Of a stretch of 64,000 bases of DNA, positions 16,565 to 25,438 are shown piece by piece. The DNA comes from Neorhizobium huautlense. GTDB taxonomy: Bacteria; Pseudomonadota; Alphaproteobacteria; Rhizobiales; Rhizobiaceae. Location: NCBI RefSeq assembly GCF_030811685.1, contig NZ_JAUSRF010000003.1, positions 348,303 through 412,302 of the forward strand, written 5' to 3'. The notes under the pieces were generated by a model. It was not told the DNA's origin. It did not search any database and saw nothing but the letters and a program-made list of their open reading frames with translations. Positions within the stretch are counted from its first letter, which is position 1. The number at the start of each line of letters is the position of its first letter. The translations under genes and the position numbers were made by a program.

Positions 16565-17454
16565 CTTGCCGACGAAAACGCCTCGCCGATGGCGGAAAGG
16601 ACGCGCGTCGTCGCCTGGATGCCGCCGGCGGCGATGTAGAAATCGGCGGCCGGAAGATAGATGACCTGCCCCTTTTTCCATGCTGTCGTACCCGCCACCA
16701 GTTCATTGTCCAGTGTGGCGCGGGCGCCCTGTTCGCCAGAGCTTATGGCTGCCGCGCGATCGACCACCAGCAGCCAGTCCGGATTGGCCTTGCGGATGAA
16801 TTCGAAGGAGATCGCTTCTCCATGGGTGGCTGCCTGCATGTCCGGCACTGTGGGGGGCAGGTCAAGCGTGGTGTGCACCCAGCCGAAACGTGAGCCGGGT
16901 CCATAGGCCGTCACCTTCGGGCCATTGGTCATGACGATAAGGCCGCTGCCCTTGCCGGCAACGGCTGTGCGGGCCGTCTCTATCACCTTGTCCAGTTCGT
17001 AGGTGATCACCTGAGCCTCGGCCTGCTTGCCGAATAAAGCGCCGTAATCTGCAAGCCGATGTTTTGCCTGTTCCACCAGGTCGTCGCCATCCATCGTCAT
17101 GTCGATGCTGGTCGCCACGCGGGTGGTGGATTCGAGTTTCGGCGAGGAGCGTCCGCCAAGCACGATGAGATCGGGCGCGAGCGCGCTGAGTGCTTCCAGA
17201 TCCGGCTCAAAAATATTGCCGACCGCTTCCGCGCCGGATTTGAGATGGTCGAGTTGCGGAAGATAGAGCTTTTCCGGCACACCGGCGGGCTTGATGCCGA
17301 GGGCGTCGAGCGTATCGAGTGCGGCCAGATCGAACACGGCGACACGCTGCGGCTGTTCGGCAATATCGACCTGGCCGCGCGCTGTCGTGATCTGCGCCGC
17401 ATGGGCGACGCTCATCAATAGAATGCTTATGATGCAGACAGCTGAAAATCGCAT
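16561..17454 (-). CDS. Ferric-siderophore binding protein, FatB/YclQ/CeuE-like
   Basis: A 297-residue periplasmic binding protein (PBP type III, helical-backbone). The start at 17452-17454 gives a clear signal peptide (MRFSAVCIISILLMSVAHAA); the upstream extension is out of character. The N-terminal block (GQVDIAEQPQRVAVFDLAALDTLDALGIKP) is characteristic of the FatB/YclQ/CeuE subgroup, whose known members bind petrobactin or related catecholates. There is no lipobox Cys. It follows the DUF2218 gene by four bases and overlaps the permease gene. It is the expected periplasmic receptor for the siderophore made by the upstream genes. Confidence 0.9.
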   Translation of the reverse strand: MRFSAVCIISILLMSVAHAAQITTARGQVDIAEQPQRVAVFDLAALDTLDALGIKPAGVPEKLYLPQLDHLKSGAEAVGNIFEPDLEALSALAPDLIVLGGRSSPKLESTTRVATSIDMTMDGDDLVEQAKHRLADYGALFGKQAEAQVITYELDKVIETARTAVAGKGSGLIVMTNGPKVTAYGPGSRFGWVHTTLDLPPTVPDMQAATHGEAISFEFIRKANPDWLLVVDRAAAISSGEQGARATLDNELVAGTTAWKKGQVIYLPAADFYIAAGGIQATTRVLSAIGEAFSSAR

Positions 17455-17458
17455 GGGA

Positions 17459-17785
17459 TCAACCCTCGCTGGTGACTGTGCCGGAATCGAGCCGGTTCGC
17501 GACGGTCTGCCACTGCAATGGCTGCAATTCCTCGCGGAAGGCAAAACGCACCAGATGTCTTTCGACCACATCCTGCGTTTCTGCCGACTGGGCCTCATCG
17601 GCTGCGCTCACGCGGATCAGCAGAGAGGTATCATCCGCGTCCATGATGGCGGTGCCGCAGACGAAACGGCATTCGCCGTGGCCTTCGGAATGCGTAATGT
17701 CCACCTTGTGGGCAAAATGCTTGCAAAGCTGAGCGATGTATTTTGCCGCATGCGGGGTCTCAAGCGTGGCGGTGGTTTCGATCAT
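17459..17785 (-). CDS. DUF2218 domain protein
   Basis: 108 residues, entirely DUF2218: TPHAAKYIAQLCKHFAHKVDI at residues 11-31, a central beta-rich part, and HLVRFAFREELQPLQW near the C-terminus. It is small and soluble, without signal peptide. Members of this family commonly sit beside siderophore or haem uptake genes, but no activity is established that I can state. The conserved His/Cys in QLCKHFAHK could bind metal or haem, which is speculation. Four bases separate its stop from the binding-protein start, so it belongs to the transport operon. Confidence 0.85.
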   Translation of the reverse strand: MIETTATLETPHAAKYIAQLCKHFAHKVDITHSEGHGECRFVCGTAIMDADDTSLLIRVSAADEAQSAETQDVVERHLVRFAFREELQPLQWQTVANRLDSGTVTSEG

Positions 17786-17837
17786 TTTTTCTCCTTTCGT
17801 GCCGTCGGCTTTGACCGTCGGCGCTTTGTCTGTCGGG

Positions 17838-20144
17838 TCAGAAGGATGCTTTCGCGCTCATCAGGAAACTGCGGCCGGGCTCGAAAAGGGGCCTTACATT
17901 GCCGAATTCCTGTCCGTATGTGGCGCGGTCCGCATAGCTCGCGTCGAACAGGTTTTTAACCTCGGCGCGGAAGGTGAAATGCGGCATCTGCTCCGGCTTC
18001 CATTGGGTGAAGACGTTGACGACTTCATAGGCTTTGTAAGGCGGTGCACCGGAGACGACATGGTCGTATTCCGGAGCGATTTCGATGTCGCCGCCGATCG
18101 TCAGGTTCCATTCCTCAAACCTGTGCGCAGCCGAAACGGTGATGATGTCGCCCACCGGCGTGGCCAGATAATTGCCACTGTCCGAATTGGCAGGCAGGCC
18201 ATCGACATCCACGTCGATATGCACATAGCCGACCTTCACAAAACCGGTTGCCCACTCGTAGCCGGCGCCGATCTCGAAACCCTGCGATACGAGGTCGCGG
18301 GCCCTGAGCGCCGGTAGCGCGCCCGGAAACGGCGCCGGGACGGCAGCACTGTAGCGGTAGAAGGGCGTGCGGGCGCTATCGATCTCCGTTCGAAAAACGG
18401 TCGCCTGCGCCGTAAAGCCATTATGGTCAGCCTCAAGCCCGATCAGGTAGTTGTTGGATGTCACCGGTTTGGGACCCTCTGGCCCGTAATCCCATCCCGG
18501 ATTGATGACGAAGTTTTCCGTCAGCGGCACGCCTGCCCAGACATGGGAGAAACCGGCCTTGGCAGTGAAAATATCGGTCAAGTCGTATTCGCCGGAAATA
18601 TTGGCGCTGACACCGGCATTCGTAAAATTCGTCTCGTCCGCGCCGATGAACCATTGGTGGTCTGCACGAGCACCGAAGGACAGACGCGTGCGATCCCACG
18701 GATCGAGGCGCGCTTGCGCATAAAGCCCGATGTTGCGGGATTTTTCCGCGCCGGCATCGACGGGATCATCCAGTTCGGCCTGATCGCGGTAGAAATCGAA
18801 ACCGGCGACAACGTTGCCGATATCGAAAGAGAACCTGTTTTCGAACTTGCCGTTCAGGGTCGCGGTCGTGCCGGTGTCGTCGTAGCGATAGCCGGTGGCG
18901 TTATAGATGCCGACCCTGACCTTGGTTGATCCGTAGCCAAGCTTGATGGTCGGGTCCCACCATCCTTCCGGTGTTGTGTCCTTGAAGGTGAAGACCGTGT
19001 TCTGCCGTTCCAGACGATAATTACGGGTTTCCGGCTCTTCCCAGCTGCTGCCCGAATCGACAGAGCCGGCATTGGCGCGATAGGGGCGCTGGGCATCATC
19101 CACGACACGATCATGGCTGATCTCGATGCGGTGGCCACTTTCGAACTCATAACCGATCTTGCCGAGACCGCTCAGCATGTTGGTTTCGGTTCCCGCCACG
19201 ACATCGCCGTTGCCGCCACGGAATTCGTTGCCCTTGCCGAAGGTGAAATAGCCGAAAACGTCCAGACCGTCTTTCCGGCCATAGGCTGAAAGGCCCGTGA
19301 CCACCGTGTCGCTGTTGAAGTTATAGGTGGAGGTGACGAAGCCGCCGACGGATTGGCCATCGGCCAGAAGGTCTGCAACATCCCTCGTCATGTAATTGAT
19401 TGAGCCGGCCAACGCGCCGGGGCCGGCATCCGCGGGCGCGATACCGGAATCGATCTCTACCGCTCTCAGGAACGACGGATCGATCAGATTGGTGGCGTTG
19501 TGGTGAAACACCTTGTTGTTCTGGCGTGCGCCATCGATGCTGACAGCCAGATTGGTTTCTTCAACGCCACGAACATAAACCTTCTGGGACATGGGCAGTG
19601 AACTGCCGACCTGCACACCCGCCTCTTGGCGGAACGCGTCGGCGATATTGATGGGATTGAGCCTCTCCAGCTGCTCCGCGCCGATAACGGTCTCGCTGAC
19701 ATCGCCTTGTCCAACCGGCTGTCCCTCGACGGTGATGGGGGAAAGGACGGTGCCGTCCTGCCCGTCATCACCGCCTGACGTCTCAGCCATGCGGCCGATG
19801 ACTGCGGTACCGTTGGATATGCTGAAGGGAATGCCGGTGCCTTCCAGAAGTTGGCCGAGCGCTGCCTGCGCAGAGAGATTTCCGGACACGGCGCGAGAGG
19901 TGACGCCCTGCGACGTCGCGGCAGCGAGCGATACTTGCAGGCCGGATTGTCTGCCATAGACGTTGATGGCGGAGGCAAGCGGCTGTGCGGGAATGTTGAA
20001 GTGGGGGCTCGGCTCCTGCGCCATCACCAGCGGTGCCTGCATCAACAGGGCGGCGCTTCCCGTGGCTGATGCCAAAAGTCTGAATGCCAGGAGCTTTTCC
20101 CTCTTCGACCTTTGCCACCATTCCCCGCCTGCCTGAAGCGTCAT
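17838..20144 (-). CDS. TonB-dependent receptor with STN signalling domain (haemoglobin/transferrin type)
   Basis: A 768-residue outer-membrane receptor. After the signal sequence (ending near residue 43, ...PLVMAQ) comes an STN domain (about 48-118: FNIPAQPLASAINVYGRQSG through GIPFSISNGTAVIG), then the plug (VYVRGVEETNLAVSIDGARQ, GPGALAGSINYMTRD) and a barrel ending ...FLMSAKASF. The STN domain signals to FecR-type anti-sigma factors, and fecR lies directly upstream by 114 bases. The barrel falls in the haemoglobin/transferrin/lactoferrin receptor family, but the locus suggests it recognises the ferric siderophore. It probably both imports and senses that ligand. Confidence 0.92.
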   Translation of the reverse strand: MTLQAGGEWWQRSKREKLLAFRLLASATGSAALLMQAPLVMAQEPSPHFNIPAQPLASAINVYGRQSGLQVSLAAATSQGVTSRAVSGNLSAQAALGQLLEGTGIPFSISNGTAVIGRMAETSGGDDGQDGTVLSPITVEGQPVGQGDVSETVIGAEQLERLNPINIADAFRQEAGVQVGSSLPMSQKVYVRGVEETNLAVSIDGARQNNKVFHHNATNLIDPSFLRAVEIDSGIAPADAGPGALAGSINYMTRDVADLLADGQSVGGFVTSTYNFNSDTVVTGLSAYGRKDGLDVFGYFTFGKGNEFRGGNGDVVAGTETNMLSGLGKIGYEFESGHRIEISHDRVVDDAQRPYRANAGSVDSGSSWEEPETRNYRLERQNTVFTFKDTTPEGWWDPTIKLGYGSTKVRVGIYNATGYRYDDTGTTATLNGKFENRFSFDIGNVVAGFDFYRDQAELDDPVDAGAEKSRNIGLYAQARLDPWDRTRLSFGARADHQWFIGADETNFTNAGVSANISGEYDLTDIFTAKAGFSHVWAGVPLTENFVINPGWDYGPEGPKPVTSNNYLIGLEADHNGFTAQATVFRTEIDSARTPFYRYSAAVPAPFPGALPALRARDLVSQGFEIGAGYEWATGFVKVGYVHIDVDVDGLPANSDSGNYLATPVGDIITVSAAHRFEEWNLTIGGDIEIAPEYDHVVSGAPPYKAYEVVNVFTQWKPEQMPHFTFRAEVKNLFDASYADRATYGQEFGNVRPLFEPGRSFLMSAKASF

Positions 20145-20258
20145 GCCGCTCCTTCTCCCTCATCGGCCTGTTGCGCACGCCACACCTGCATCAGGTTAAA
20201 GACGATCAGCGCTCCTGGATTTTTCATGCGATACGAAGATTTTTTAAAAATTGCTCGA

Positions 20259-21239
20259 TCAGAACAGAGAGAGGACGCGCAGATAGGGCGAAACGTGATG
20301 CACACTGGCACCATAAGGGCTGACGAGTGCTTCCAGCGCCCGGTCCGGATCGGACAGATCATAGAGCCCCGTGACACGGCGTGCGCCAAGCTCGCCACTG
20401 GCGACGGTGATCCATGCCGGATGGTAACGCTGCAACGTGGCCACGACGGACGAGATCGGCACATCCTGCACGAACAGCTTGCCGTCGCGCCATGAAGCGA
20501 TGGCATCGACATCCACACTGCTCTTCGATAGATGGCCGCTGTCCCGGTCAAGGCTGGCGAAATCGCCGGGGCGAAGTTTCATCCTCGCGCCATTCTTGGG
20601 TGCGGACAGGTCCACAGCGCCATGTGCCAGTTGCACGGTGGCGAGCTGCGGCGTGACATTCACATCGAAAGCGGTGCCGACCACGGTGATATCGAGTTCG
20701 CCGCCGACATTGACGATAAAGGGGCGGGACGGGTCCGGCTTCACATCGAAAAATGCTTCGCCCGAAAGAATTTTGACGCGCCGTCCATCATCGGAAAAAT
20801 CAACCGCAATGGCGCTCGTGGCGCTCAGGTCGACGATCGTTCCATCTTCCAGCGTGACGCGACGAACCTGCGCGGTTGCAGTCATATAGTCGGCCTGGCT
20901 TCGCATCAGGATCGTTGGTCCGACCACGATGGCGATGAGACATGCGGCAAGAGCAGCGAGACCGGCGCCGATAATCATACGCCTCCCGATACCACGCGGT
21001 CTGGCGTAACGGGGTTGGCGCAGATTCTGCCATTCCGGCATGTTGACCGGACTGGTCTCGCCCATCACTTCCCAGGTGCGACAGGCTTTTGTCCAGGCCG
21101 CCTGATGCAGTGGAGAGCGCCGGATCCAGGCAGTGAAGTCCTGTTCATCGCTGCTTGAGCGCGACGGCTCGCGCAGGCGCAGGAACCAATCCATCGCCTC
21201 TTCCAGCAGTTCTTCATCTATCTGGTCGTGCCGCGTCAC
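20259..21239 (-). CDS. fecR: FecR-family anti-sigma regulator
   Basis: A 326-residue inner-membrane regulator relaying receptor occupancy to the sigma factor. The N-terminal cytoplasmic DUF4880-type domain contains DWFLRLREP and DFTAWIRRSPLHQAAW (about 15-50). A single transmembrane segment (about 86-108, GAGLAALAACLIAIVVG) precedes the FecR periplasmic domain (RRVTLEDGTIVDLSATSAIAVDF, GEAFFDVKPD). The C-terminal STN-interacting region ends the protein. The start is a GTG at 21237-21239; no nearby ATG works in frame. It lies between fecI and the STN-containing receptor, the classic Fec order. Confidence 0.9.
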   Translation of the reverse strand: MTRHDQIDEELLEEAMDWFLRLREPSRSSSDEQDFTAWIRRSPLHQAAWTKACRTWEVMGETSPVNMPEWQNLRQPRYARPRGIGRRMIIGAGLAALAACLIAIVVGPTILMRSQADYMTATAQVRRVTLEDGTIVDLSATSAIAVDFSDDGRRVKILSGEAFFDVKPDPSRPFIVNVGGELDITVVGTAFDVNVTPQLATVQLAHGAVDLSAPKNGARMKLRPGDFASLDRDSGHLSKSSVDVDAIASWRDGKLFVQDVPISSVVATLQRYHPAWITVASGELGARRVTGLYDLSDPDRALEALVSPYGASVHHVSPYLRVLSLF

Positions 21240-21338
21240 ATCATACCCGCTTCGGATTCTCTAAAATCACTTACCCGAATTTGTCTGTCAGAAGTAGAAA
21301 CGATTAAAGCGGGGAAATTTTCCGTTTTTGGCAATTGA

Positions 21339-21878
21339 TCAGGCATTTTTTCTGTCAAGCGCAATGGCGATCTTTACCATCGCTGTTTTAACATGCCTGT
21401 GAGCCGTGGCAACCGAGATGCCGAGATGCTCGGCCACCACTTCCAGCGTACAACCGCCATGCCGGTGCATTTCCACGGCAATCTGGACATCTTGCGGAAG
21501 GTCGGCAAGGACCTGCTGGGCGATACGGACTTCGTCGCAAAACATCGTCGTCTGCTCGGGTGTTTCGCTCGCACGCGGAACGATCCAGAAGGGCGGGTCG
21601 TCGTTCTGGGCACGCTGCTCGATCTTGCGGCGCTTGACCGTGTCCAGAGAAAGATTGCGGACAATGCGGTAGAGGTAAGCGAGGCCCTGACGCGCCGTCT
21701 CGGTCGGCAGGTTGCCGAGACCGAAGCGCAGATAGGCTTCCTGCACGATGTCCTCGGCCGTATCCCGCGAGCCGAGAATGCGAGCCGAATAATTGATCAG
21801 CGCCGAGCGATGTCCCATGAAAAGGGGATCGGCCTCAAGGCTGATATCCAGTTGCTGCTTGGCTTGTCGTTCTTGCAC
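21339..21878 (-). CDS. fecI: FecI-like ECF sigma factor
   Basis: A 179-residue RNA polymerase sigma-70 family factor. Region 2 is ILGSRDTAEDIVQEAYLRFG (about 34-53) and region 4 LPQDVQIAVEMHRHGGCTLEVVAEHLGISVATAHRHVKTA (about 125-165). The start is GTG (21876-21878) with GGAAG five bases ahead. It would direct transcription of the receptor, and possibly the transport genes, when FecR is activated. A candidate iron operator (21967-21981) sits 89 bases upstream of the start, so iron repression of fecI followed by ligand activation is likely. Confidence 0.92.
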   Translation of the reverse strand: MQERQAKQQLDISLEADPLFMGHRSALINYSARILGSRDTAEDIVQEAYLRFGLGNLPTETARQGLAYLYRIVRNLSLDTVKRRKIEQRAQNDDPPFWIVPRASETPEQTTMFCDEVRIAQQVLADLPQDVQIAVEMHRHGGCTLEVVAEHLGISVATAHRHVKTAMVKIAIALDRKNA

Positions 21879-21966
21879 GCTGTCTTCCGATAGGTGTTCG
21901 ATTGACTGAAAGGTTGCTCACGCGCCCGTTCCCGGATCGCGGAGCACCTCTCTAACAGCAAAAACA

Positions 21967-21981
21967 TGATTTATGAAGTCA
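21967..21981. promoter_or_regulatory. Candidate RirA iron-responsive operator
   Basis: TGATTTATGAAGTCA matches the rhizobial iron-responsive operator pattern TGA-N9-TCA exactly. It lies in the 115-base gap between asbF and fecI, 89 bases before the fecI start, in an AT-rich stretch suited to a promoter. A six-base fixed pattern can occur by chance, so position is the main support. Confidence 0.5.
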
Positions 21982-21993
21982 TATTTTGTCGCT

Positions 21994-22860
21994 TTATGGC
22001 GCTGCTTGTAAAATCCGTGCTTTCGGAATGAATTGATAAGCTTTTTCAAAGCCGAATTGCGCGCGAAGGGTTTCGCAATCGCGGCGGAGGACGTGAAACA
22101 CGTCATTACCGAACCATTCAAGCGAGATATCCGCCTCAGCCAGGGCGGGGATGCCGACGATGACATCGGCATAATCGACCGCACCCTCCAACAAGGGCGT
22201 CATGCCGTTGCGGTCACCGGCGGCGGAATAGACATTGCCCGGGCTGAAGACGTGCAGATGGCGACGGTCGGATATGTTTTTCAGGTGATAATGCCGGACA
22301 TGCCGGCCGATTGCCCGGTGCAGCGCGACCGGATCATCACCCGCTTCCCAGACATGCAGGATGTCGAAATTGATCGCCAGTGCCGGATGGTCGACCTCGT
22401 CGATCAGCCGGATGGTGGAAGCGGCGGTATCGGCCAACGTGTTCGGATGGGTTTCCACAAGAAGATCTATGCCGTAGCTCTCGACGATCTTGGCGACTTC
22501 ACGCAGGCGCGTTACCAGATGCCGGCGTTCGTCGGCGGTCGTATCGGCGCTTGCCTTTCCGCCTGCGAAAGTGCGGATCTTTTTCGCCTTCCAGCGCCGG
22601 CCAAGGCGGCAGAGTTCGACGGTCTTGCGGCGGAGAACATCGTCATCGCCTTCAAGCGGCAGGTAATCGCTGATCATCGGAACGGCAAGGCCGTAATCCG
22701 CCAGCCAATCCGCATCCTTGTCCATCTGGGGCGCAAGATTGCGGGCATGGGCGCCCCACAGTTCGATGCCGTCAAAACCGCTTTCACGGGCAAAATTGGC
22801 GATCTCGGCAAGCGAGATCAGCTGATGCCGGAAGGTGATGGTGCAAAGCGAAATGTTCAT
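21994..22860 (-). CDS. asbF: 3-dehydroshikimate dehydratase, AsbF-like
   Basis: A 288-residue TIM-barrel protein of the AP-endonuclease-2/sugar-phosphate-isomerase fold. In AsbF this fold converts 3-dehydroshikimate to 3,4-dihydroxybenzoate, the catechol of petrobactin. The expected metal-binding residues are in place: Glu136 (LLVETHP), Asp166 (NFDILHVWE), His192 (HYHLKN) and Glu248 (ISLEWF). The start at 22858-22860 overlaps the stop of the carrier/AsbE gene by four bases. On sequence alone it could be another isomerase; its position as the last gene of an asbABC-DE set makes AsbF the best call. Confidence 0.85.
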   Translation of the reverse strand: MNISLCTITFRHQLISLAEIANFARESGFDGIELWGAHARNLAPQMDKDADWLADYGLAVPMISDYLPLEGDDDVLRRKTVELCRLGRRWKAKKIRTFAGGKASADTTADERRHLVTRLREVAKIVESYGIDLLVETHPNTLADTAASTIRLIDEVDHPALAINFDILHVWEAGDDPVALHRAIGRHVRHYHLKNISDRRHLHVFSPGNVYSAAGDRNGMTPLLEGAVDYADVIVGIPALAEADISLEWFGNDVFHVLRRDCETLRAQFGFEKAYQFIPKARILQAAP

Positions 22861-24167
22861 CCGGCAAGCCTCCGAAGATTGCCCTGTGAGGGCACGCAGT
22901 TTTCGTCGCACCATTGCGCGAAAACCTCACCGAGCCGGTTCTTGAGTTTTGTTTCGATGCGGTCCGCCTCATCCAGCTGGCCGAAGACGGCCGGTGCATG
23001 GGGGGGATCGCTGCTCTGCGAGAGTTTCATGCAGGCGTAATGCAGGCTCTTGAGCGACTGCACGAGTGCCTCGATCTCCTCGCACCAAAGCTCGAACTCA
23101 CCGGACGGCAGTTTCAGCGCGCGCCAGAAGAAGGCAAAGCCGTGCTCGTAGGCGTATTTGCGGATGGTCAGCACCGGCAGCTCACGAACGGCGAGTTCCA
23201 GATCGGCGAGCGAGAGGCCATCCGTGCCCGCCAGATGGGCGGTGACGATGCTGCGGACAGCATCGGCGATGGGGTTCTGTTCCGCAACGAAGCAAGCATC
23301 GAACCAGGCCTTTAGGTCTTCCGGCTCGGGTGCACGCGCTTGCGCAATATCGAAGGCATAACCTCCGCCGACGGTTGGCTGCATGATTGCGTGGATCACT
23401 TTGTCGCGCTCCATCACGCCTTCCCAGCGATAATCCGGATCATGCACGAACCATGTTTGTGGATCACCGGTTTCCTGCAGCATCAGGTAATGCGGGAAGG
23501 GGTTCTGGTTGAACTTGTTTTCGCGCTCCGGCATGTGGAACATGTCGAGCATGACCATGACGGAATCCGTTGGCCCACGGCCGGCCACGAGATCGGTCAT
23601 GACCGCCAGATTATCCGCCTGGCTCAAGCCGGGATCATACCACTCATGCATATTGACCCCGTAAAGGCGTTCGAACCATGAGCGGAAAAACTCCTGGCTG
23701 ATATCTTCGGCATGGTAGCGCAGCTGATACCGCTCGCTGACCGCGAATTTCGCGTCCCAGACGCCGAAATAAAAAGGTCGCTGGTCGAGACCGCGCTTCT
23801 TCAGGCCATCGCATACGCAACTGACGAAGCAATGGACCTTGATGTCGTAATAGGCCTCGCCATGCACGCCCTCATCCGTATCACCGCCGGTCATCGGGAA
23901 GCTTGGCACAGGCAGGGCGAGTGTCTTCGGCAGATAGAGGCCGGCAAGATCATCGACCGTCTGGATATCCGCGCTGGCGATCGCCTCTTCCGGCATGGCC
24001 AGGTTGAATTCCAGTTCGAGGTTCAAGAACACCTGCAGGATCAGCACGGAATCGAGATAGAGATCCTCGTTCAGCCGGGCATCGGGGGCAAAACCGTGCA
24101 TGTGCGGATGCGCCATATGCTGGCTGAGCACGGTTTCGATGGCGGAAAGGATGTCGTCGCGGGTCAT
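22857..24167 (-). CDS. asbDE: Fused aryl carrier protein and AsbE-like petrobactin synthase subunit
   Basis: 436 residues combining two proteins that are separate in Bacillus petrobactin operons (about 91 and 327 residues). Residues 1-85 are an acyl/aryl-carrier domain with the phosphopantetheine Ser40 in LYLDSVL; a short Pro/Gly linker (SFPMTGGD) follows. The remainder is AsbE-like, with YDIKVHCFVSCVCDGLKKRG, FHMPERENKFNQNPFPHYL and WFVHDPDYRWEG. AsbD holds 3,4-dihydroxybenzoate as a thioester, and AsbE transfers it to the polyamine. The start overlaps the ligase stop by four bases. No stop or frameshift lies between the domains, so the fusion is real in this sequence. Confidence 0.85.
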   Translation of the reverse strand: MTRDDILSAIETVLSQHMAHPHMHGFAPDARLNEDLYLDSVLILQVFLNLELEFNLAMPEEAIASADIQTVDDLAGLYLPKTLALPVPSFPMTGGDTDEGVHGEAYYDIKVHCFVSCVCDGLKKRGLDQRPFYFGVWDAKFAVSERYQLRYHAEDISQEFFRSWFERLYGVNMHEWYDPGLSQADNLAVMTDLVAGRGPTDSVMVMLDMFHMPERENKFNQNPFPHYLMLQETGDPQTWFVHDPDYRWEGVMERDKVIHAIMQPTVGGGYAFDIAQARAPEPEDLKAWFDACFVAEQNPIADAVRSIVTAHLAGTDGLSLADLELAVRELPVLTIRKYAYEHGFAFFWRALKLPSGEFELWCEEIEALVQSLKSLHYACMKLSQSSDPPHAPAVFGQLDEADRIETKLKNRLGEVFAQWCDENCVPSQGNLRRLAG

Positions 24168-25438
24168 GAGGCCACTCCGGTCTGGACTGGAAGAAAGGCG
24201 CCGGCGGCATGGCGCTCGGCAACGTCGCAGCGGCTGATCTTGCCGTTTGGCTGACGCGGGATTTCTGCCACTTGGATCATCTCGGATGGCAGTTGATGCG
24301 GCGCGAGTTGTCGGCTCAGCCACTCCCGCAGCGCACCGGGTGAAACCGGGCACTCCGCGCTGAACAGCAGCGCAACACGCTCGCCGGCAAAACGGTCGCT
24401 TTTGCGAAATGCGACGGCATCGGTAATGCCCGGCATGGCCGTCACCGCATCCTCGACATCCTTCGGATAGACGTTGAGGCCGGCGACATTGATCATATCA
24501 TCCATGCGGGACACGAAGACCAGCATGCCATCGGCACGGCGATAACCGAGATCGCGGGTGTGGATTGGTTGCCCCGTATCCTTGGTAATGACGATTTCGG
24601 CAGCACTTGCCAAATCCTCGCCGGTTTCCGCTTCCGCGTGAGGCAGAATGTAGCCCATGTCGCTCGCGGCGGTCAGGTCGGGGTTGATGGCGATGCAGCC
24701 GGCTTCCGAGCAGCCATATTGCTGGAAAAGATGGTCGCATTTTTCGCGGATGCGCACGAACCACGGATCCGGCAAAAGCGTGCCGGAGGTCATCGCCGCA
24801 TGCATTCTTTGGCCTGTCGGCAGAAGCTGCGCCAGCATGTGCAGGATGGCCGGAGAGGAATAGAGCAGGGGCCGCTCGCTTTCGCGCATCACTTTCAGGA
24901 TATGTTTCGGGTTGGCGGTATCGACGATATGCGGGGTCACGCCGCGATGCAGGCCCACGAGAATGCCGCAGATCAGCCCGTAGGAATGCGTCGTCGGGCA
25001 GGCAACGATCGGTGTCATGGTTTCCGGCAGCGTGAACGTGCGCACATAACTGGCGATTTCGATCTCGATGTTTTGCCACGTGCGGGCGATCAGTTTTGGC
25101 GCACCCGTCGTGCCCGAACTCATCTGCAGCAATTCACCTTCCGGGGTTCTCGGGGCGCTGTCAGGCAGGATCTCGCCCGTAAAACTGTTGTAAAGCAGCC
25201 GTTCGCAACCCGCCTGCACAGCCAGCTTTCGCGCGGCTGCATAAGGTGTGCCGGGGTGGATCGGCAACACGCTGGCGCCGGCATCGCGGATCGCGAAAAA
25301 CAGAGCCAGCCATTCGGCGGTATCGGCAAAACACACGGCATAACGCAGACCCGGCGAAATGCCGGTCAGGTTACCGAGTTCGGCGGACCGTCTATCGAAA
25401 TGCGCCTTGTCATAAAACTGGTCGCCAATCCTGATCAT
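24164..25438 (-). CDS. asbC: 3,4-dihydroxybenzoate-AMP ligase, AsbC-like
   Basis: A 424-residue ANL-superfamily adenylating enzyme, close to AsbC length (about 412). It has the P-loop SSGTTGAPK at 107-115, QYGCSEAG, TRDLGYRRADG with the conserved Asp, and the catalytic C-terminal Lys in QPNGKISR. It activates the aryl acid as an adenylate and loads it onto the carrier domain encoded next. It overlaps both neighbours by four bases. Substrate specificity is inferred from the AsbF-like gene in the same operon, which would supply 3,4- rather than 2,3-dihydroxybenzoate. Confidence 0.87.
   Translation of the reverse strand: MIRIGDQFYDKAHFDRRSAELGNLTGISPGLRYAVCFADTAEWLALFFAIRDAGASVLPIHPGTPYAAARKLAVQAGCERLLYNSFTGEILPDSAPRTPEGELLQMSSGTTGAPKLIARTWQNIEIEIASYVRTFTLPETMTPIVACPTTHSYGLICGILVGLHRGVTPHIVDTANPKHILKVMRESERPLLYSSPAILHMLAQLLPTGQRMHAAMTSGTLLPDPWFVRIREKCDHLFQQYGCSEAGCIAINPDLTAASDMGYILPHAEAETGEDLASAAEIVITKDTGQPIHTRDLGYRRADGMLVFVSRMDDMINVAGLNVYPKDVEDAVTAMPGITDAVAFRKSDRFAGERVALLFSAECPVSPGALREWLSRQLAPHQLPSEMIQVAEIPRQPNGKISRCDVAERHAAGAFLPVQTGVAS

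Noticed and set aside
17838..20144. Calling the STN receptor a haemoglobin receptor
   Set aside because: The barrel family name suggests it, but no haem transport genes (hmuSTUV) are present and the neighbours are siderophore genes.
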